From: Spirogloea muscicola
Taxonomy: Eukaryota; Streptophyta; Zygnematophyceae; Spirogloeales; Spirogloeaceae
Direction of reading: 5' to 3'
DNA length: 64,000 bases
NCBI GenBank assembly: GCA_009602725.1
Contig: WELB01000002.1
Coordinates: 483,780-547,779 of the forward strand
A model generated the notes under the pieces. It saw only the letters and a list, made by a program, of their open reading frames with translations. It searched no databases and was not told the DNA's origin. Shown piece after piece: positions 44,790 to 55,959 of the stretch. The first letter of the stretch is position 1. The number at the start of each line of letters is the position of its first letter. The position numbers were made by a program, and so were the translations under genes.

Positions 44790-45290
44790 ACAAGAAGGTT
44801 CTCAATGCTCCGCTCTTTGTCTGTCATGGTCTTTTCCTTCTTCCGAGCTAAGCAATACAGCAGGAGCAGTCGCAGCAACAGAAGGAAAAGGACAACAAAA
44901 GCACCAATGCTGCCAATTTCTCCCCCTGATAAGCTCGACGATTTGAACTCCGGAGGTGATCGAAACGGAGGAACAATCGAGGTGGGGCAGCTCTTCCAGC
45001 CAGGCCACATAAGGGCCGCCACATAAGGCTGCATAGCCAGAAAAGGAGCTGGCGTCGTAATGAGTAGGACCACAGGAAAAGGCCCACTGAGGTCGTTGTT
45101 TGAAGACATTGATAAGATAGTCAAGACCCAGATCCGCGAAGGATGTCGGGATGCTGCTTTTTAATTCCTGGTTTGGAAGTTCGAGGTAGGTCAAAGCCGG
45201 CAGATAAATACTCTCCTCTGGCTTGGGTCCGCTGAAAGAGTGTTTTGATGACGCGACCAGGTCGGCACCAGGCGTGTTGACCGGGTCGCC
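44790..45290 (-). pseudogene. Decayed LRR receptor kinase fragment
   Basis: Minus strand. Pieces of the LRR/transmembrane exon can be read in shifting frames: LTYLELPNQELKSSIPTSFA, SSFSGYAALCGGPYVAW, then KSSSLSGGEIGSIGAFVVLF, LLLYCLARKKEKTMTDKERS. They match copy C (LTYLDLSNNNLNGSIPANLG, CGGPYVACK, TMPDKERSIEQF). Frame changes and loss of the kinase show it is dead. It is more diverged than copies A-C, so an older duplicate. Confidence 0.75.
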
Positions 45291-45329
45291 ATCTCGCCTG
45301 GCGTCGACCCATGCACTTTGGCCAATGTA

Positions 45330-45760
45330 ATTACCACGGACGCTGGTCATCTTGTCCCTCGGCAATCTATCTAAAGTACGAGGTCGCCAACGCCGCCCTC
45401 AATAAGGGTCTCAAGTATGCCGATCATCCAGTAAGGTCTAGGATTCAGGGCACTTCTTGGCTCTTGAGGCGCGGTGGCTTGATCTCCTGCATACCGAGTC
45501 GTCCGAACGAGCGGTGCCCCAATGGCAACCACAAGTTAATGCCGCTGGCTATCTCGCCCCTGTGTACCACATTTTTCTAATTGCAGTCGTCCCTGGCTTT
45601 GTGCCTTGCATCTGCGTGCTGGCCATGCCCTGGCTGCCGCTCTAGGCTAAGGCGGGGGGACCCCTTGCAGGCTGCCCCTTGAACATGAGATTGCTCGCCC
45701 ATAGACAAAGAGGGGCTAGCAAAGCCAGCCCAGAAAAGAATGGACAACATCCAGACTTGA
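45330..45760 (+). mobile_element. LINE endonuclease/tail fragment
   Basis: Reads VANAALNKGLKYADHPV, then NAAGYLAPVYHIFL in shifting frames, matching LINE endonuclease and tail. A reversed hairpin unit lies at 45,690-45,745. Confidence 0.5.
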
Positions 45761-46080
45761 ATTGACAAGCAGCAGCTGACCGGGGATTATCAGCCGCCAT
45801 CCGTGGCGGTCACTTGCTTAGCCAAGTTCTTTGCGCTCTCGACGTCCCTTCGGACCTTGGTTGTCCTGTGGGCTGGCATTTCGCAGCCGTTGTTCCATCT
45901 TGGAAGATGGCGCGCGGTGCTCAGGAATATAGAAGAGAGGCCAAATCGAGCCTTACAGGACTTCTGGTAAAGGGGTAATGTGCTGGCAAAGGGCCATGGT
46001 TCCATCTTGGAAGAGAAGTGGCTGTCCCAAAGGGGGGCAAGGGATGTGAACAGCCAGCCCGAAAAGAGTGACAAGGTCCA
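45761..46080 (-). repeat. LINE 3' hairpin units, reversed
   Basis: 45,850-45,900 (plus) and 46,010-46,080 (minus) each carry the GGGCTGGC...CAGCC core. No gene. Confidence 0.5.
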
Positions 46081-47035
46081 CGTCCTTGGAAGAGCCCACA
46101 TCCCCCGACATGCGCGCTCAGGCGTATTACATGGCGTTGGTGGAGAAGAATTACAACCAGGCTGTGGCGCTCCTTCCCCAGGACGACCTTCGTGGGCGCG
46201 CCCGGCTCTTGTCGACCTCCTCCCAAGGGGCGACGGCGTGGTTGACATTGCTCCCCATCTACGCGGCGCTGACCATGCCGGACGCTGTCTTCTCAATGGC
46301 TTTCTCAACCGGCTCCTGGGAGCCTAAATCGCCCTGCCTCGTCGGTGTGCAAGTGCGGAGCACACCACCGACGCTGCAGAATTGGCTGCGCACATGCTTT
46401 GCTGAGCACATGCGGGAGAGCGGGCCGGGTCTCACGACCTCCTGCGAGTTAGCATGTGTAGCGTGTTCCTGAAGGCCGGCTACACAGTGGCCTTAGAAAA
46501 TCGTCTGTCATGCCCATACAGCTGGGGGCTGACGGTCGTCTCCATACACGGCGCGCCCACCTGGTCGCCATCCCGCCTGGAGGGGGTCCCCGCATCATTG
46601 CGGACGTGGTTATTACGTTTCCGTCGACTCCGCCAACCCCACCAAATCGGCGACGGAGCAAGGGCACGCGGTTGGCAAGGCTGCTAGCGGGAAAGAGCCA
46701 ATGAGTCACCCTGCCGGTGCTAGATTTTGTGGCGTTGACGACGGACGTGCACGGGGCGTTTGCCAGTCCATGTCTGGACCTCCTGCATTCACTCCAGTAC
46801 ATTCCCTTTCCTGGGCTGGCCAATCACAGCCATCGCCCATCGACTGGAAGAGTCTTTCTTTCTTGCTTTCCTGCAGCGGCTTGCACGGCGGGCCATCAAC
46901 CGTCGGCAGGGCAGAGCTGCTACTCGCGCGGAGGTGACGCCGCCGTGCTCCGCGGCGGGACCAGGCCGGCGCGAGGGGGCTGGCGCGCAGTCCGGGCTGG
47001 GCAGGGAATCGAGTGTGTATTAAGTGATGGGCTGG
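46081..47035 (+). mobile_element. LINE fragment, group c, split by a mini-insertion
   Basis: 46,100-46,330 reads AYYMALVEKNYNQAVALLPQ, DDLRGRARLLSTSSQGATAW; then the finger and endonuclease in shifting frames (KAGYTVALENR near 46,470). 46,720-46,787 reads LDFVALTTDVHGAFASPCLD, LL and resumes after the insertion at 46,788-46,868 as LQRLARRAINRRQG. Several frame changes; a dead copy. Confidence 0.7.
46788..46868 (+). mobile_element. 81-bp hairpin insertion with 7-bp target duplication
   Basis: The LINE reading frame is interrupted by 81 bp flanked by TCCTGCA on both sides (46,781-46,787 and 46,869-46,875). The insert is the lone LINE 3' unit (GTACATTCC, GGGCTGGCCAATCACAGCC, GGAAGAG, T-rich end). 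The uninterrupted sequence is seen at 48,056-48,090. Confidence 0.85.
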
Positions 47036-47320
47036 GGGCGCCCGCCTGGCCCACCCGGCGGCGGCGTCTGGACTCCCCGAACCGCGACAATCGGGCTAAT
47101 TTCGTCTCCCAGGCGGTGTGGACTGAGGATCTGATCCCTTTGAAATCCCCCACAATAGGATTCTCAGCTTAGTTTATCAGACATATAAGTGCTCACTCGA
47201 GGATATTAGTGTCCCCTTAGCCAGCTCATTACCTCATTACCAGGACAAGGCTAGTATTGGCCTCCTTTCCAATTTCATACGCACCACGCGCCTTCTCTCT
47301 TTGGAAGGATCCTATTGGGG
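47036..47320 (+). mobile_element. LINE 3' end, group b
   Basis: Group-b 3' UTR at 47,165-47,300 (TTAGCCAGCTCATTACC). The 130 bases before it show no clear coding. Confidence 0.5.
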
Positions 47321-48406
47321 GCTCACAGCGGAACAGGCCGTCCCCTTCATCCACCTCGCCCACACCCCCGACCTGCGTGCCCAGGCACGCTTCACGGCGT
47401 TGGTTGAATAAGCGGCCTCTGACCAGGTGGTGGAGCTTCTCCCTCTGTCTGACCTCCACGGGCGTGCTAGGCTCCTGTCAGCCTCTTCCCCAGGGGCGGC
47501 TGCGTGGTTGTCAGCGCTCCCACTCTACGCAGCACTAAATTATGGCCGATGAGGTCTTTAGGACGGCAGTCATCGGCTCTTGGGCCTCCTCCCTCCCTGC
47601 CTCGTGGGCGTCACTCAGTGCAAGTGCGATGCCAGTCACGCCGACCCTGCGGAGCTGGCTGCCCACATGCTCCGCTGCGCGCACAGGGGCGAGCGGACAG
47701 GTTCACACGACCTCCTGCGAGACGCCATGCAGGGTGTGTTCCTGGAGGCCGGCTACAAGGTGGCAGTGGAGAACTCGACCATCGTGCCCATTCAGCGGGG
47801 CGTCGATGGACGGCTTCACCTCCGCCGCGCTGACCTCGTTGCCATCCCGTTCCGGAGGAGGTCCGCATATCATTGCAGATGTGGCGACTGCAGATAGCGT
47901 CGACTCCGCCAACTACGCAAAGTCGGCGACGCTCGCCGGGCACGCGGTCGCTTTGGCGGCTCGGAGTAAGGAGCGCAAGTACGCGGACCACCCTCCCGGC
48001 GATGGCTTCGCGGCCCTCGCCATTGACGTTCACGGGGCCTTTGGCAGTGGCTCGTTGGATCTCCTCCAGCGGCTTGCCCGGCAGGCCATCGAGCGACGGC
48101 CGGGTTCGCCAGGCTTTAATGCTGCCAGCTCCCTGGCTCAGGTATTTTGGATGAGGCTGGCGGCCTCGCTCCAGCGCTCTTTGGCTCATGTGGTCCACGT
48201 GCGGGCTGGCCGCGCTTTGACTGCTGCCTCCGGGTCTCGACAGAGTGCCTCTTTCCCTGCAGCGAGCTACTCTGACCTGCTGTTGCTCACTCGCGGGTAC
48301 TGAGCTTCCCTCTGCATCGTCTTGTGTTCTGTAATGTAGTCCTTTTCTGGTTTCTCTTTCTTTGGCTTTGGACATTGTCCATTCTTTTTGGGCTGGCTTT
48401 CTCAGC
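47321..48406 (+). mobile_element. LINE, group c: linker, zinc finger, endonuclease, tail
   Basis: 47,345-47,530 reads DLRAQARFTALVE, then PLSDLHGRARLLSASSPGAA. 47,580-47,860 reads GLLPPCLVGVTQCKCDASHA, DPAELAAHMLRC (finger) and VFLEAGYKVAVENSTIVPIQ. 47,850-48,303 reads RSGGGPHIIADVATADSVDS, KERKYADHPPGDGFAALAID, VHGAFGSGSLDLLQRLARQA and ends LLLLTRGY and a stop. The pieces lie in different frames (changes near 47,400, 47,550 and 47,850). The 3' UTR ends in GTCCATTCTTTTTGGGCTGG, showing that the dispersed hairpin is the end of this LINE group. Confidence 0.8.
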
Positions 48407-50482
48407 TGTCATGCGCGAGGGCGTCGGTGCGAGATGGCGTCGATAGGTCTAGAAGAAGGAAATTGCTGACTTGCTAGTCTGGTGTACACACAAGCCAGAA
48501 CGAGGATATTGGCCACTTTGACCAGACTGACATGAAAAGCCATCTGCTGAGGAACCATGCCAGACATCACAGCACCATGGACAAGTCAAGAATAGTCGAA
48601 TTTTAATCTGTAGTTTCCCCCCCCCAACTGACAGTCCTGGCACAGGATGACAAGGTGGGTGATACATTGAGGAATTGACTCAGAGCACATCATGCTGTGT
48701 CACAGAATCATCACCAGTACATCCACAAGCACTTATCTTCACTGTAGTCTCGATGTAGTCTCGATGCTCAGTGACTTCCAGGCGTAAGGTACGACTTCAG
48801 CCTGTGCGTGATGTCATCCTTCTGTAAGGCAAACATGTCGAGAAGAAGTATGCCAGTCTGACTACGTCGCAGAAGTGGAACATCTCCAAATCAGAGTATA
48901 CCATCAGAAACATCAAATATAGATGTGAAGTAACCAGATATTGAGATACAGAAATAGTCTCAACAGCTACATTCAAGCAGTCCATGCAACAAACTCAAGC
49001 TCGAGAATTCGCATGACAAGTGAACGCAAGTGAAGAAGTTGTGAGCCGCTGTCCACGGAATAGTTGGTCACCCGTAACCAAGTAACGAGACCGTCCGAAG
49101 GTCGGTGCTATCTACCGGGTGACGAGACCGTCCGAAGATCGGTCCTATGTATGTTCTCCGGGTTCTTAGGAGGCCGAAACGGCGCGTCCTCTGTATCTTC
49201 GTGTTTAACAAACGATGCAGCCAATGCATGCATACAAGCAATCAGTTCAATACGTGCACTCAAATAATGAGAACAACACTCAAAGTGTGAAGACGTGCAA
49301 AGAGCAGCACAATGTGTAAGACTGCATACCAAAGACTAACGACAATGACGGCTGGCCATCGGTGTGGATCCCAAATCCGTCTTGACAGAAATCTGCAAAC
49401 AAGGTTGCAGCACTGCAGGCTTCTGCACCAAAGGTCTGTCAGAACGCATCATGCGTTGACCTCTCTCTGGAATTAGTATCATTTGTTTTGATATTCTTGG
49501 TTTGAGTGGTGCATTAGTAACACCTACAACCATTCCACATACAAGTGATGACTGTCTACTGAGTGATTGCGAGCAATATGAGAGCACACACACAAGCAAA
49601 TGTGCAGTCCCTTGTCCGCAAGCTCATCACTTGTGCAAGGTTAGTAAATGCCAATCGTTAATAGTGCTACTAGGCCTCAATGCACAGTCTTGACTGATGC
49701 AACTTGAGAATTAGTGCGACACGTAGCTCAATACTCGAGGCTGCTCACCACAGAATCACCACGACTTCTCGCAGTCGCGCCGCAGGTCCGTGCTAAGGTT
49801 GACTAGCTGCTGCGGCTCCTGCCCTAGGCTCTACGCTTCCATGGCGCGGCGTTGGTGCAGGCGTGGCTCGCGGCAAGAGGGTCAGACTTGCAAAGCGGAC
49901 TGCTTTGCAAGGGCTGCTCGCCCGACTTGGGCCGGGCGCGGCGAAACCCTAGCGCTACCTGATAGGTAAAGTGCGGCCGTTGGCTACGCTGGTTGGCTAA
50001 GCTGGATGGTCGGCTGTCGTGGGTTGTCATCCGTCGCAGGGGCTGGCTCGACCGTAGGATGGTCATCTTCAGCCGTCTGTTCCACGATCGCCCCGCCACC
50101 GCTTCTGTAGCGCCCACCTTCACGGTCTTGTGGGTGGTTGAGGTACCTTCAGATGGGCTTCCCTCTTTGCGCCTCGAACGGTCTTCTGACGGTCGGCGTC
50201 GCGTGTGGGCCTGGGCCCTTGTAGTCGCTCCGTTGTTGTTGTCGCCAGCATTTGATGTGCGGTTGATGTTGTTGTTGTCGTTGTCGTCGTTGTCGTCGTC
50301 CACATTTGAGCGGTCACCGAGAGAGGGAAAAGAAGAGAGAAACAGAGAAAAGTGGTCCTCCATCCTTAGCGTGAATCACACACAAAAGTGAATGAGACAG
50401 CCTAGGAAGCCACGTGTCAAGCCAGGTCAGCTGTCTTAGTCAAATCGACACAAATACCCAGTCGACGTGATTTAGCACGACA
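48407..50482 (-). mobile_element. Short non-coding relative of the gag-pol element
   Basis: 2.08 kb on the minus strand. Its 5' part matches the element's leader (11,615 to about 12,690), and its 3' part matches the element's last 230 bp, including the G-run. In between is 0.7 kb without coding capacity. It begins TGTCGTGC and ends ATGACA, with GTCG motifs spaced as in the large element. CAGC at 48,403-48,406 and 50,483-50,486 is a 4-bp target duplication. It has no gag or pol and must have moved, if it did, by using another copy's proteins. Confidence 0.85.
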
Positions 50483-51288
50483 CAGCCCCTTTTGGGCGCG
50501 CACTTTCACAGCCCTTGCCCCCTTTCAGAAGAGGTGCCTCTGATTACGACGGTGGTGCGCCTTGCGGGCCCTTTCGGACCTTCGGTTCTTCCCGAACTGC
50601 CTCTCACAGCCCTCCTTTCCATACATAGAAAGAGCTCCTCTTTCTTGCTGGCCTCTCACACCATTGCTGTCAGTTAGGTAAGCTGTTTTCATTCTTTTCT
50701 TGGTTCGAAAGAGAGAGAAGGCGCGCGGGGCGCATGAATTGAAAGGGAGGCCAATTCAAGCCAATACATTGTTCAGGCAGAGTCGAGTGCAGACTAAACA
50801 ATGCTACATAATACGGAAAGAGATGAAATAGGTGGTTGTCCCCCTCCACCTTTGTCAACGTAAGAAGAAGCAGCTATGTCAAAGGGGGCAAGGGCTGTGA
50901 AAGAAGGAGCAGCTCCTCCGTTGGCCCCTTCTCGCACTTTGTTCATTCTCTTTTAGGCTGGCCTTTTTCAGCCCCTATCCTCTATGGGCGAGCCCTTGTC
51001 TGTCTAAAACCAGCCCAAAAGAAGAAAAGTCAGCCCTGCAGAGGATTTTTACTAGGAAGAGCCAGCGCGTGGCTGATAAAGCGGTGCGACCCGACGCGCG
51101 CCCCCCCGCCAACTGCTGATGGGCCGACCAGTGGGGCGCATCCACACGGCCACTGACTAGGGGCTATTGAGCTGGCTGTTCCAGCCCCTATCCTCAATGG
51201 GCGAGCTCTTTCTCTATTGAGCACATATTCGTAGTAGCCATTAACGTAGCTTTGCGCGGCTCGGGATTGCTAAGCTCCCATTTAAGAG
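50483..51288. repeat. LINE 3' units, both strands
   Basis: Hairpin units near 50,500, 50,590, 50,950 and 51,170-51,215; a reversed group-b 3' UTR at 50,710-50,775. No gene. Confidence 0.5.
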
Positions 51289-51935
51289 TGTAACGTCCCC
51301 CCTGCTCGGGAGAACCAAACGGTCCCGGTAAACGGCTTCACGCGCGTCACGCGCCAGTCACGCGCGGCACGCGCCAGTCCCCAGGACTCGTACCATTCGT
51401 CAGGCTCGCGCCACGCGAGCCCGCACCTTGCGCGTCACGCGCCAGTCGTATCCCCATTGTGCGGGTCCGCTCCTTCGGGGGCCGGACCTTGGGGCTACCC
51501 TCGTCACACCCTCGGGAGAGGGGTGGCAGGTGGAACGCTATAAGTAGTAGGCCGAGGCCAGACTCTTGAGTCGGACAAGTGACCCCTAGAGAGAAGCATA
51601 GCCCTGCTTGCCTGCTGCTGCAGCCGCCGCCCCAGCCCTGCTGCTGCCGTCTGCTCCCCAGCCCGTCGCCGCAGCTCGTCGCTGTGGATATCGCCGGCTC
51701 TCCGTAAGTGCTATGGTTGCGCCCCATCTGGGGACAGCTACTAAAGAGACCCTCGGTAGAGTCGCCACCCTCTGGCAACGCCTCGGGGTCAGACTTCCGC
51801 TGTGTTTTGTGATGCACTTGAGTTCACCGTGTGCGCTGGCGCTCCACTATGTAGGGGGGTAGTCCCAGAACCCCCTAGGTCCGAACTCAATAAGGACGTA
51901 CTAAGCCCTAACTGCGTGTATAGAGATCAGGACGT
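51289..51935 (+). mobile_element. Possible solo LTR (fossil)
   Basis: Starts TGTAACGTCCCC, a common LTR start, and holds a TATA-like CTATAAGTAG near 51,538. A GC-rich upstream part repeats CACGCGCCAGT (four times, 51,346-51,450). It has no long ORF and ends near GACGTCA. Flanks AAGAG and TAGAG would be an imperfect target duplication. No partner copy lies in the window. It could instead be a host promoter. Confidence 0.35.
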
Positions 51936-52466
51936 CAATAGAGTCTCATGCATGGCTGTCTGTTTTGGCGCCTTTCGGCCCTTCGGACCTCGTTCATTCT
52001 TGCTTGGCAAGCCATTCACAGCCCCCGCCCTCTTTGGAAGAGCTCACTTCTTGTGTGCTCTAAATGGAAGTAGCTCTATCAAAGGGGGCAACAGCTGCAA
52101 AGGGCCAGTCCACAAAAGAACGACAAAGGTGGCTCAGTGCTTTCCGGCCCCTTGTGGACCTTGCCGCCTCTGGCTACCGTCAAGGGGACTGCTTTCTTCG
52201 GCTAGTTCTGACTTGCGGCTGCCTACTAGGGGTTACTAAGTAATCATCCAGTGTAGTACTCCTCAATTTTGTGTTTTAGCACTTCCGGCCCTTCGGACCT
52301 TGCCCACTGTTTCCGGGCTGGCTTTCTTAGTGCTTCGCCTTAGTGCTTCGCCTGGCCCCCTTCTTCTTGGGCTTCTTGTATTCTGCTCATTCTTTTTTGG
52401 GCTGGCTGTTCCAGCCCCTATCCTCAATGGGCGAGCTCTTTCTTCTTTTTCCACAGCCCTCGCCCC
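51936..52466 (+). repeat. LINE tails and 3' units
   Basis: Hairpin units near 51,975, 52,100, 52,290 and 52,385, and a worn LINE tail near 52,170-52,240 (GFRQGDCFL-like, then LPTRGY and a stop). No host gene. Confidence 0.5.
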
Positions 52467-53775
52467 TGTCATGCCAGATGGTGTCGACTGCAAGTGATGC
52501 CGATAGGAGTATCTAGACTGAGAAATGACACAATAAGACCGCGTGATACTAAACGATAGTAAGAGGAAGTCATCTGTGAACATAGCAGGAGAAAGTTGGA
52601 AGATCAAACAGTTTTTATTCGGAAATTGTCTGAATTGATCTTGTGTAGCTTCAGTGAAACATGTTTTCTGCTGTCTATAGAGTATCTTGTGTCCAATATC
52701 CAAGTCAATGAGACCCTCCGAAGAGTGGCCCTATTTAAGTGACTCTCACCAAGGAGACCTCCGAAGAGCAGCCGCTCTTTACCGGGCTGATGGTTTTATG
52801 CAAGCATACAAGTAGAACAATGCGAGCAATCTGCAAGAGCATACACGCCAGCATTAGATTTCAGCACGTATACTCAAACAATGAGTACAACGCTTAGGGT
52901 GTAAAGACTTCAATGAGCAGCACAGTAGTCAAGGCTTTTCACATGGAGTCGCAATGATTTCTCGCAGTCTGCACGCGGCTTTGCGCAAGGCACACTAGCT
53001 GTCTGCGCCGTATGCTCCGGGCTTTGCGCTCTGTGGGCGTGGGCGCGGACGCAGGCGCGGGTGGGCGCAGGCGCGGCAAGATGGTGAGACTGGCCAAGCG
53101 AACTGCTTGGTGAAGGCGGCTCGCCCCGGATTGGGCCGAGATCCTAGCGCTGCCTGATAGGCCAGGTTCGGCCGTCGGCTACGCTGGTTGGCTAAGCTGG
53201 TTGACCAACCTTCATTGACGAATCACCTGACCCGCTGGCCGACTCGACCCAGGAAGGGATCCAGCCGCTTGTTCACGATCGCCCCGCCACCGCTTCTGTA
53301 GCTGACTTGCATCTTCCGACTTCTTCCGACTTGCATCTTCTGACTAGAGTTTACTGAGCGTCCCCTTGCTGATGTCTTACTCCTTAGCACTCTGGCTCCT
53401 TCAGACCTTGTCCATTCCTTTGGGCTGGCCTCTCTCAGCCACCAGTAAATGTGGCCGCGCTTGCATTTTTGTAGCGCCTACCTTCACGGTCTTGTGGGTG
53501 GTAGAGGTGCCTTCAGATGGGCTTCCCTCGTTGCGCTTCGAACGGTCTTCTGACGGTCGGCGTCGTGCGTGGGCTTTAGCCCTTGTGGTCGCGTCGTTGT
53601 TGTAGTCCGCTTGTGATGAGCGGTCGCCTCGATTCGATCCGGAGGAAGTTCCCCATCCTTGGCTCGAATCACAACCAAAAATGTATGACTCAGCCGCAGG
53701 AATCCACGTGTCAAGCCAGGTCAGCTGTCCTGGTCAGATCGACACAATAGGCCGTCGAAATGATATAGGACGACA
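52467..53775 (-). mobile_element. Second short non-coding relative of the gag-pol element
   Basis: 1.3 kb on the minus strand, more diverged than the relative at 48.4-50.5 kb. It begins TGTCGTCC, ends ATGACA, and keeps the GTCG-type motifs near both ends. Its leader half aligns with both other copies, including the CTTCGGA..GTCTC phrase. The flanks (CCCC and CCGC) are only a near-match for a target duplication. It has no ORF of the family. A LINE 3' unit is inserted in it at 53,303-53,469. Confidence 0.75.
53303..53469 (+). mobile_element. LINE tail inserted in the non-coding relative
   Basis: 167 bp flanked by TGTAGC (53,297-53,302 and 53,470-53,475). It reads as a LINE 3' end: a worn tail, then CTCCTTCAGACCTTGTCCAT and GGGCTGGCC...CAGCCACC. 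It dates later than the host element. Confidence 0.75.
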
Positions 53776-54140
53776 CCGCGTTTGCCCCATCTGGCCCTTT
53801 TAGACCTTGTTATGCCTTTGGGCTGGCCTCTCACAGCCACTGCTGTCAATGTGGACAGCTTTACCCCTTACATTCCCCATCTCTTGATACACAGGTTTCC
53901 CCTTATATTGAAAGAGCTCGTGTTACAGCCCTCGCGCCCTTCGAATGACCGTACTTGTTTTTCTGGCATTCTTCTTCTTCTTTCTGGCATTAGAGGCCAG
54001 CCTACTTGCGAGCAGGCCGCGCTACGGCTGCTGCATCTGGGTGTAGACGGAGTGCCTCTTTCCCAGCTGCGAGTAATTCCGACTTGCTGCTGCTTACCCG
54101 TGGGTACTAGGCTTCCATCTGCGGTCGTCTCGTGTCTAGC
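53776..54140 (+). mobile_element. LINE 3' units and tail
   Basis: Hairpin units at 53,785-53,850. 54,000-54,110 ends in SDLLLLTRGY and a stop (LINE tail), followed by another 3' unit. No host gene. Confidence 0.5.
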
Positions 54141-54605
54141 TGTGTGGTTTTTCTTTTCGGCACCTTTTGGCTCTTTGGACCTTATCCATACTTTTTGGGC
54201 TGGCCTTTCCTTGGGGCTCTCTGCCTCGCGGGCTGGCCACGCTGCGGCGAAGGCCGCTCGCAGCAAGGCGGCCAAACACGCCGACCACCCGGCTGCAGAT
54301 GCGTTCGTCCCCCTGGCCATGGACGTGCACGGGGCTCTCGAGTCCCAGTGGCTCGACCTGCTGGCCAGGGGTTTCCGTGGCGCGCTGTCTCCCGCAGGCG
54401 CGGTGAGCCGGCTGACTTCAATGCCGCCGGCTCGTGGGCTCAAGTGTATTGTATGAGATTGTCAGTGTCCCTTCAGCGGTCCATGGCCCACGCTCTGCAT
54501 CTGCGTGCTGGCCGTGCTCTAGCTGCGGCCTCCGGCTTTCGTCAGGGGGATAATTTTCCGGCAGCTAGTCTGTCGGATCTGAGGCTCCTTACTCGTAACT
54601 ACTGA
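54141..54605 (+). mobile_element. LINE endonuclease and tail, group c
   Basis: 54,230-54,400 reads RAGHAAAKAARSKAAKHADH, PAADAFVPLAMDVHGALESQ, WLDLLA; after a frame change 54,420-54,605 reads SWAQVYCMRLSVSLQRSMAH, ALHLRAGRALAAASGFRQGD, then SDLRLLTRNY and a stop. Confidence 0.7.
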
Positions 54606-55330
54606 GTGATCCATCCCCTATTCTGACATAGCATCTTCAGGCCCCTTTGTAGCTGCTAAACGCCTGTAGGCCCTACCGAACCTTGTGTCAATTCGTTTGG
54701 GCTGGCTTTTCGCAGCCCTTGCCCACATTGGGAGTGCCACTTCTTCTTTCCCACTTCTTTTTCTGGGGTGATGCCCATCCAACTCCGCGATGGGGTCCCT
54801 CGGACGAGGCGTGTCGATCTGGTCGGCGTCCTTCTGGGAGGTGGCAAGTGGCTCCTCGTGGACGTTGTCCTCACCGACAGCTTCCGGACGAAGGGCCCCA
54901 TTACTTCTAAGACCGGCTACGCTGTGAAGGTGGCCGAACGGAAGAAGCCTGCACAAGTACAAGGACCACCCGGCGGGTGATACCTTTTACCCCCTGGCCA
55001 TGGACATCCATGTTACGGGTCGGTGGTCCTCGTTACTTTCGCTGCTGGCCTCTCAAGCTGACCAGCGGCGCCGGGAACAGGGTGCCGCCCTTCCCGGTGG
55101 CTCGGTGCCTTTGGGTCTTGTTTCCTGCTACCGCATGCGTCTTTCTATGTGCCTACAGCGGTCCCAGGCGATTGCTTTGCATCGCCGGGCTGGTCGCGCC
55201 CTTGCAGCAGCTTCTGGCTTGCGCAGCGGGGTTGCTCTTCCTCCCCTCAGCTCATCTGACTTCCTACTGCTGACACGGGGGTATTGAGGGCGCCCTGTCT
55301 GCCTAGCCTTTGGCTCCGTCATGAACACCT
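54606..55330 (+). mobile_element. LINE endonuclease and tail
   Basis: After a 3' unit (54,690-54,760), 54,770-54,960 reads RRVDLVGVLLGGGKWLLVDV, VLTDSFRTKGPI and TGYAVKVAERKK. After a frame change 54,980-55,287 reads FYPLAMDIHVTGRWSSLLSL, MRLSMCLQRSQAIALHRRAG, RALAAASG and ends LLLTRGY and a stop. It is the best copy of the endonuclease type also found at 26,155. Confidence 0.7.
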
Positions 55331-55852
55331 GTAAGCATCTGGCTGACAGCCGATTCTTTCATATCAGCAGCCGCTTTCTTTCTTTTTCCAGCCCCTACCC
55401 TCGTTTACACTCTTCGACCCAAAGAGAGAAGGCGCGCGGGGCGCATAAAGGAGTGAACAACCGGCACGCCGCCTACCGCGGCTGCCCTCAAATATGCCAC
55501 TCTCTTATCTTCGGCCCTTTGCGACCTTGTCAATTCTCTACGAGTTAGCATTTCACAGCTCGCCCCTTTGGAAGAGCTCACTTCTCCTTGTACATTCCAT
55601 TGGGCTGGCCTCTCACTGCCATTGCCTTTACATCAGAAGAGCTATTTCTTCCTCGTTGACTTCTGTGAGACTTTCCTATGACTTCCCTCCACGAGCTTCG
55701 CCGCTGGCGCACCCCACGCCCACTGCCATAAGCGCCGCCGCCGCCGCCGTATGAGAAGCCCCTTGGCCCAGTTGTGGCGAGCCGTCCAGCGGCGCTTCCG
55801 CCTTGGTGTTCAGTGGCTGCGGAAACGGGCCATGTAGCGGCTCTCGTTGACA
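55331..55852 (+). other. 5' flank of the long LRR receptor gene
   Basis: Two LINE 3' units (55,500-55,560 and 55,600-55,640) and GC-rich sequence. A promoter is expected here but no motif is clear. Confidence 0.4.
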
Positions 55853-55959
55853 ATGGCAGCGGCTGCAGGCGCCACGGCCGCGGCCACGGGGCCTTGTCGC
55901 GGTTGCGCTATTGGGTTTCTTCGCCGTTGCCATCGGGAGCCTTGCGTGAGCAGCCCCTT

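Noticed and set aside
49824-50363. Open frame with Asp/Asn-rich start on the minus strand
   Set aside because: It is the (CAA/GAC)n part of the leader of the non-coding relative; the same stretch in the large element has no conserved frame.
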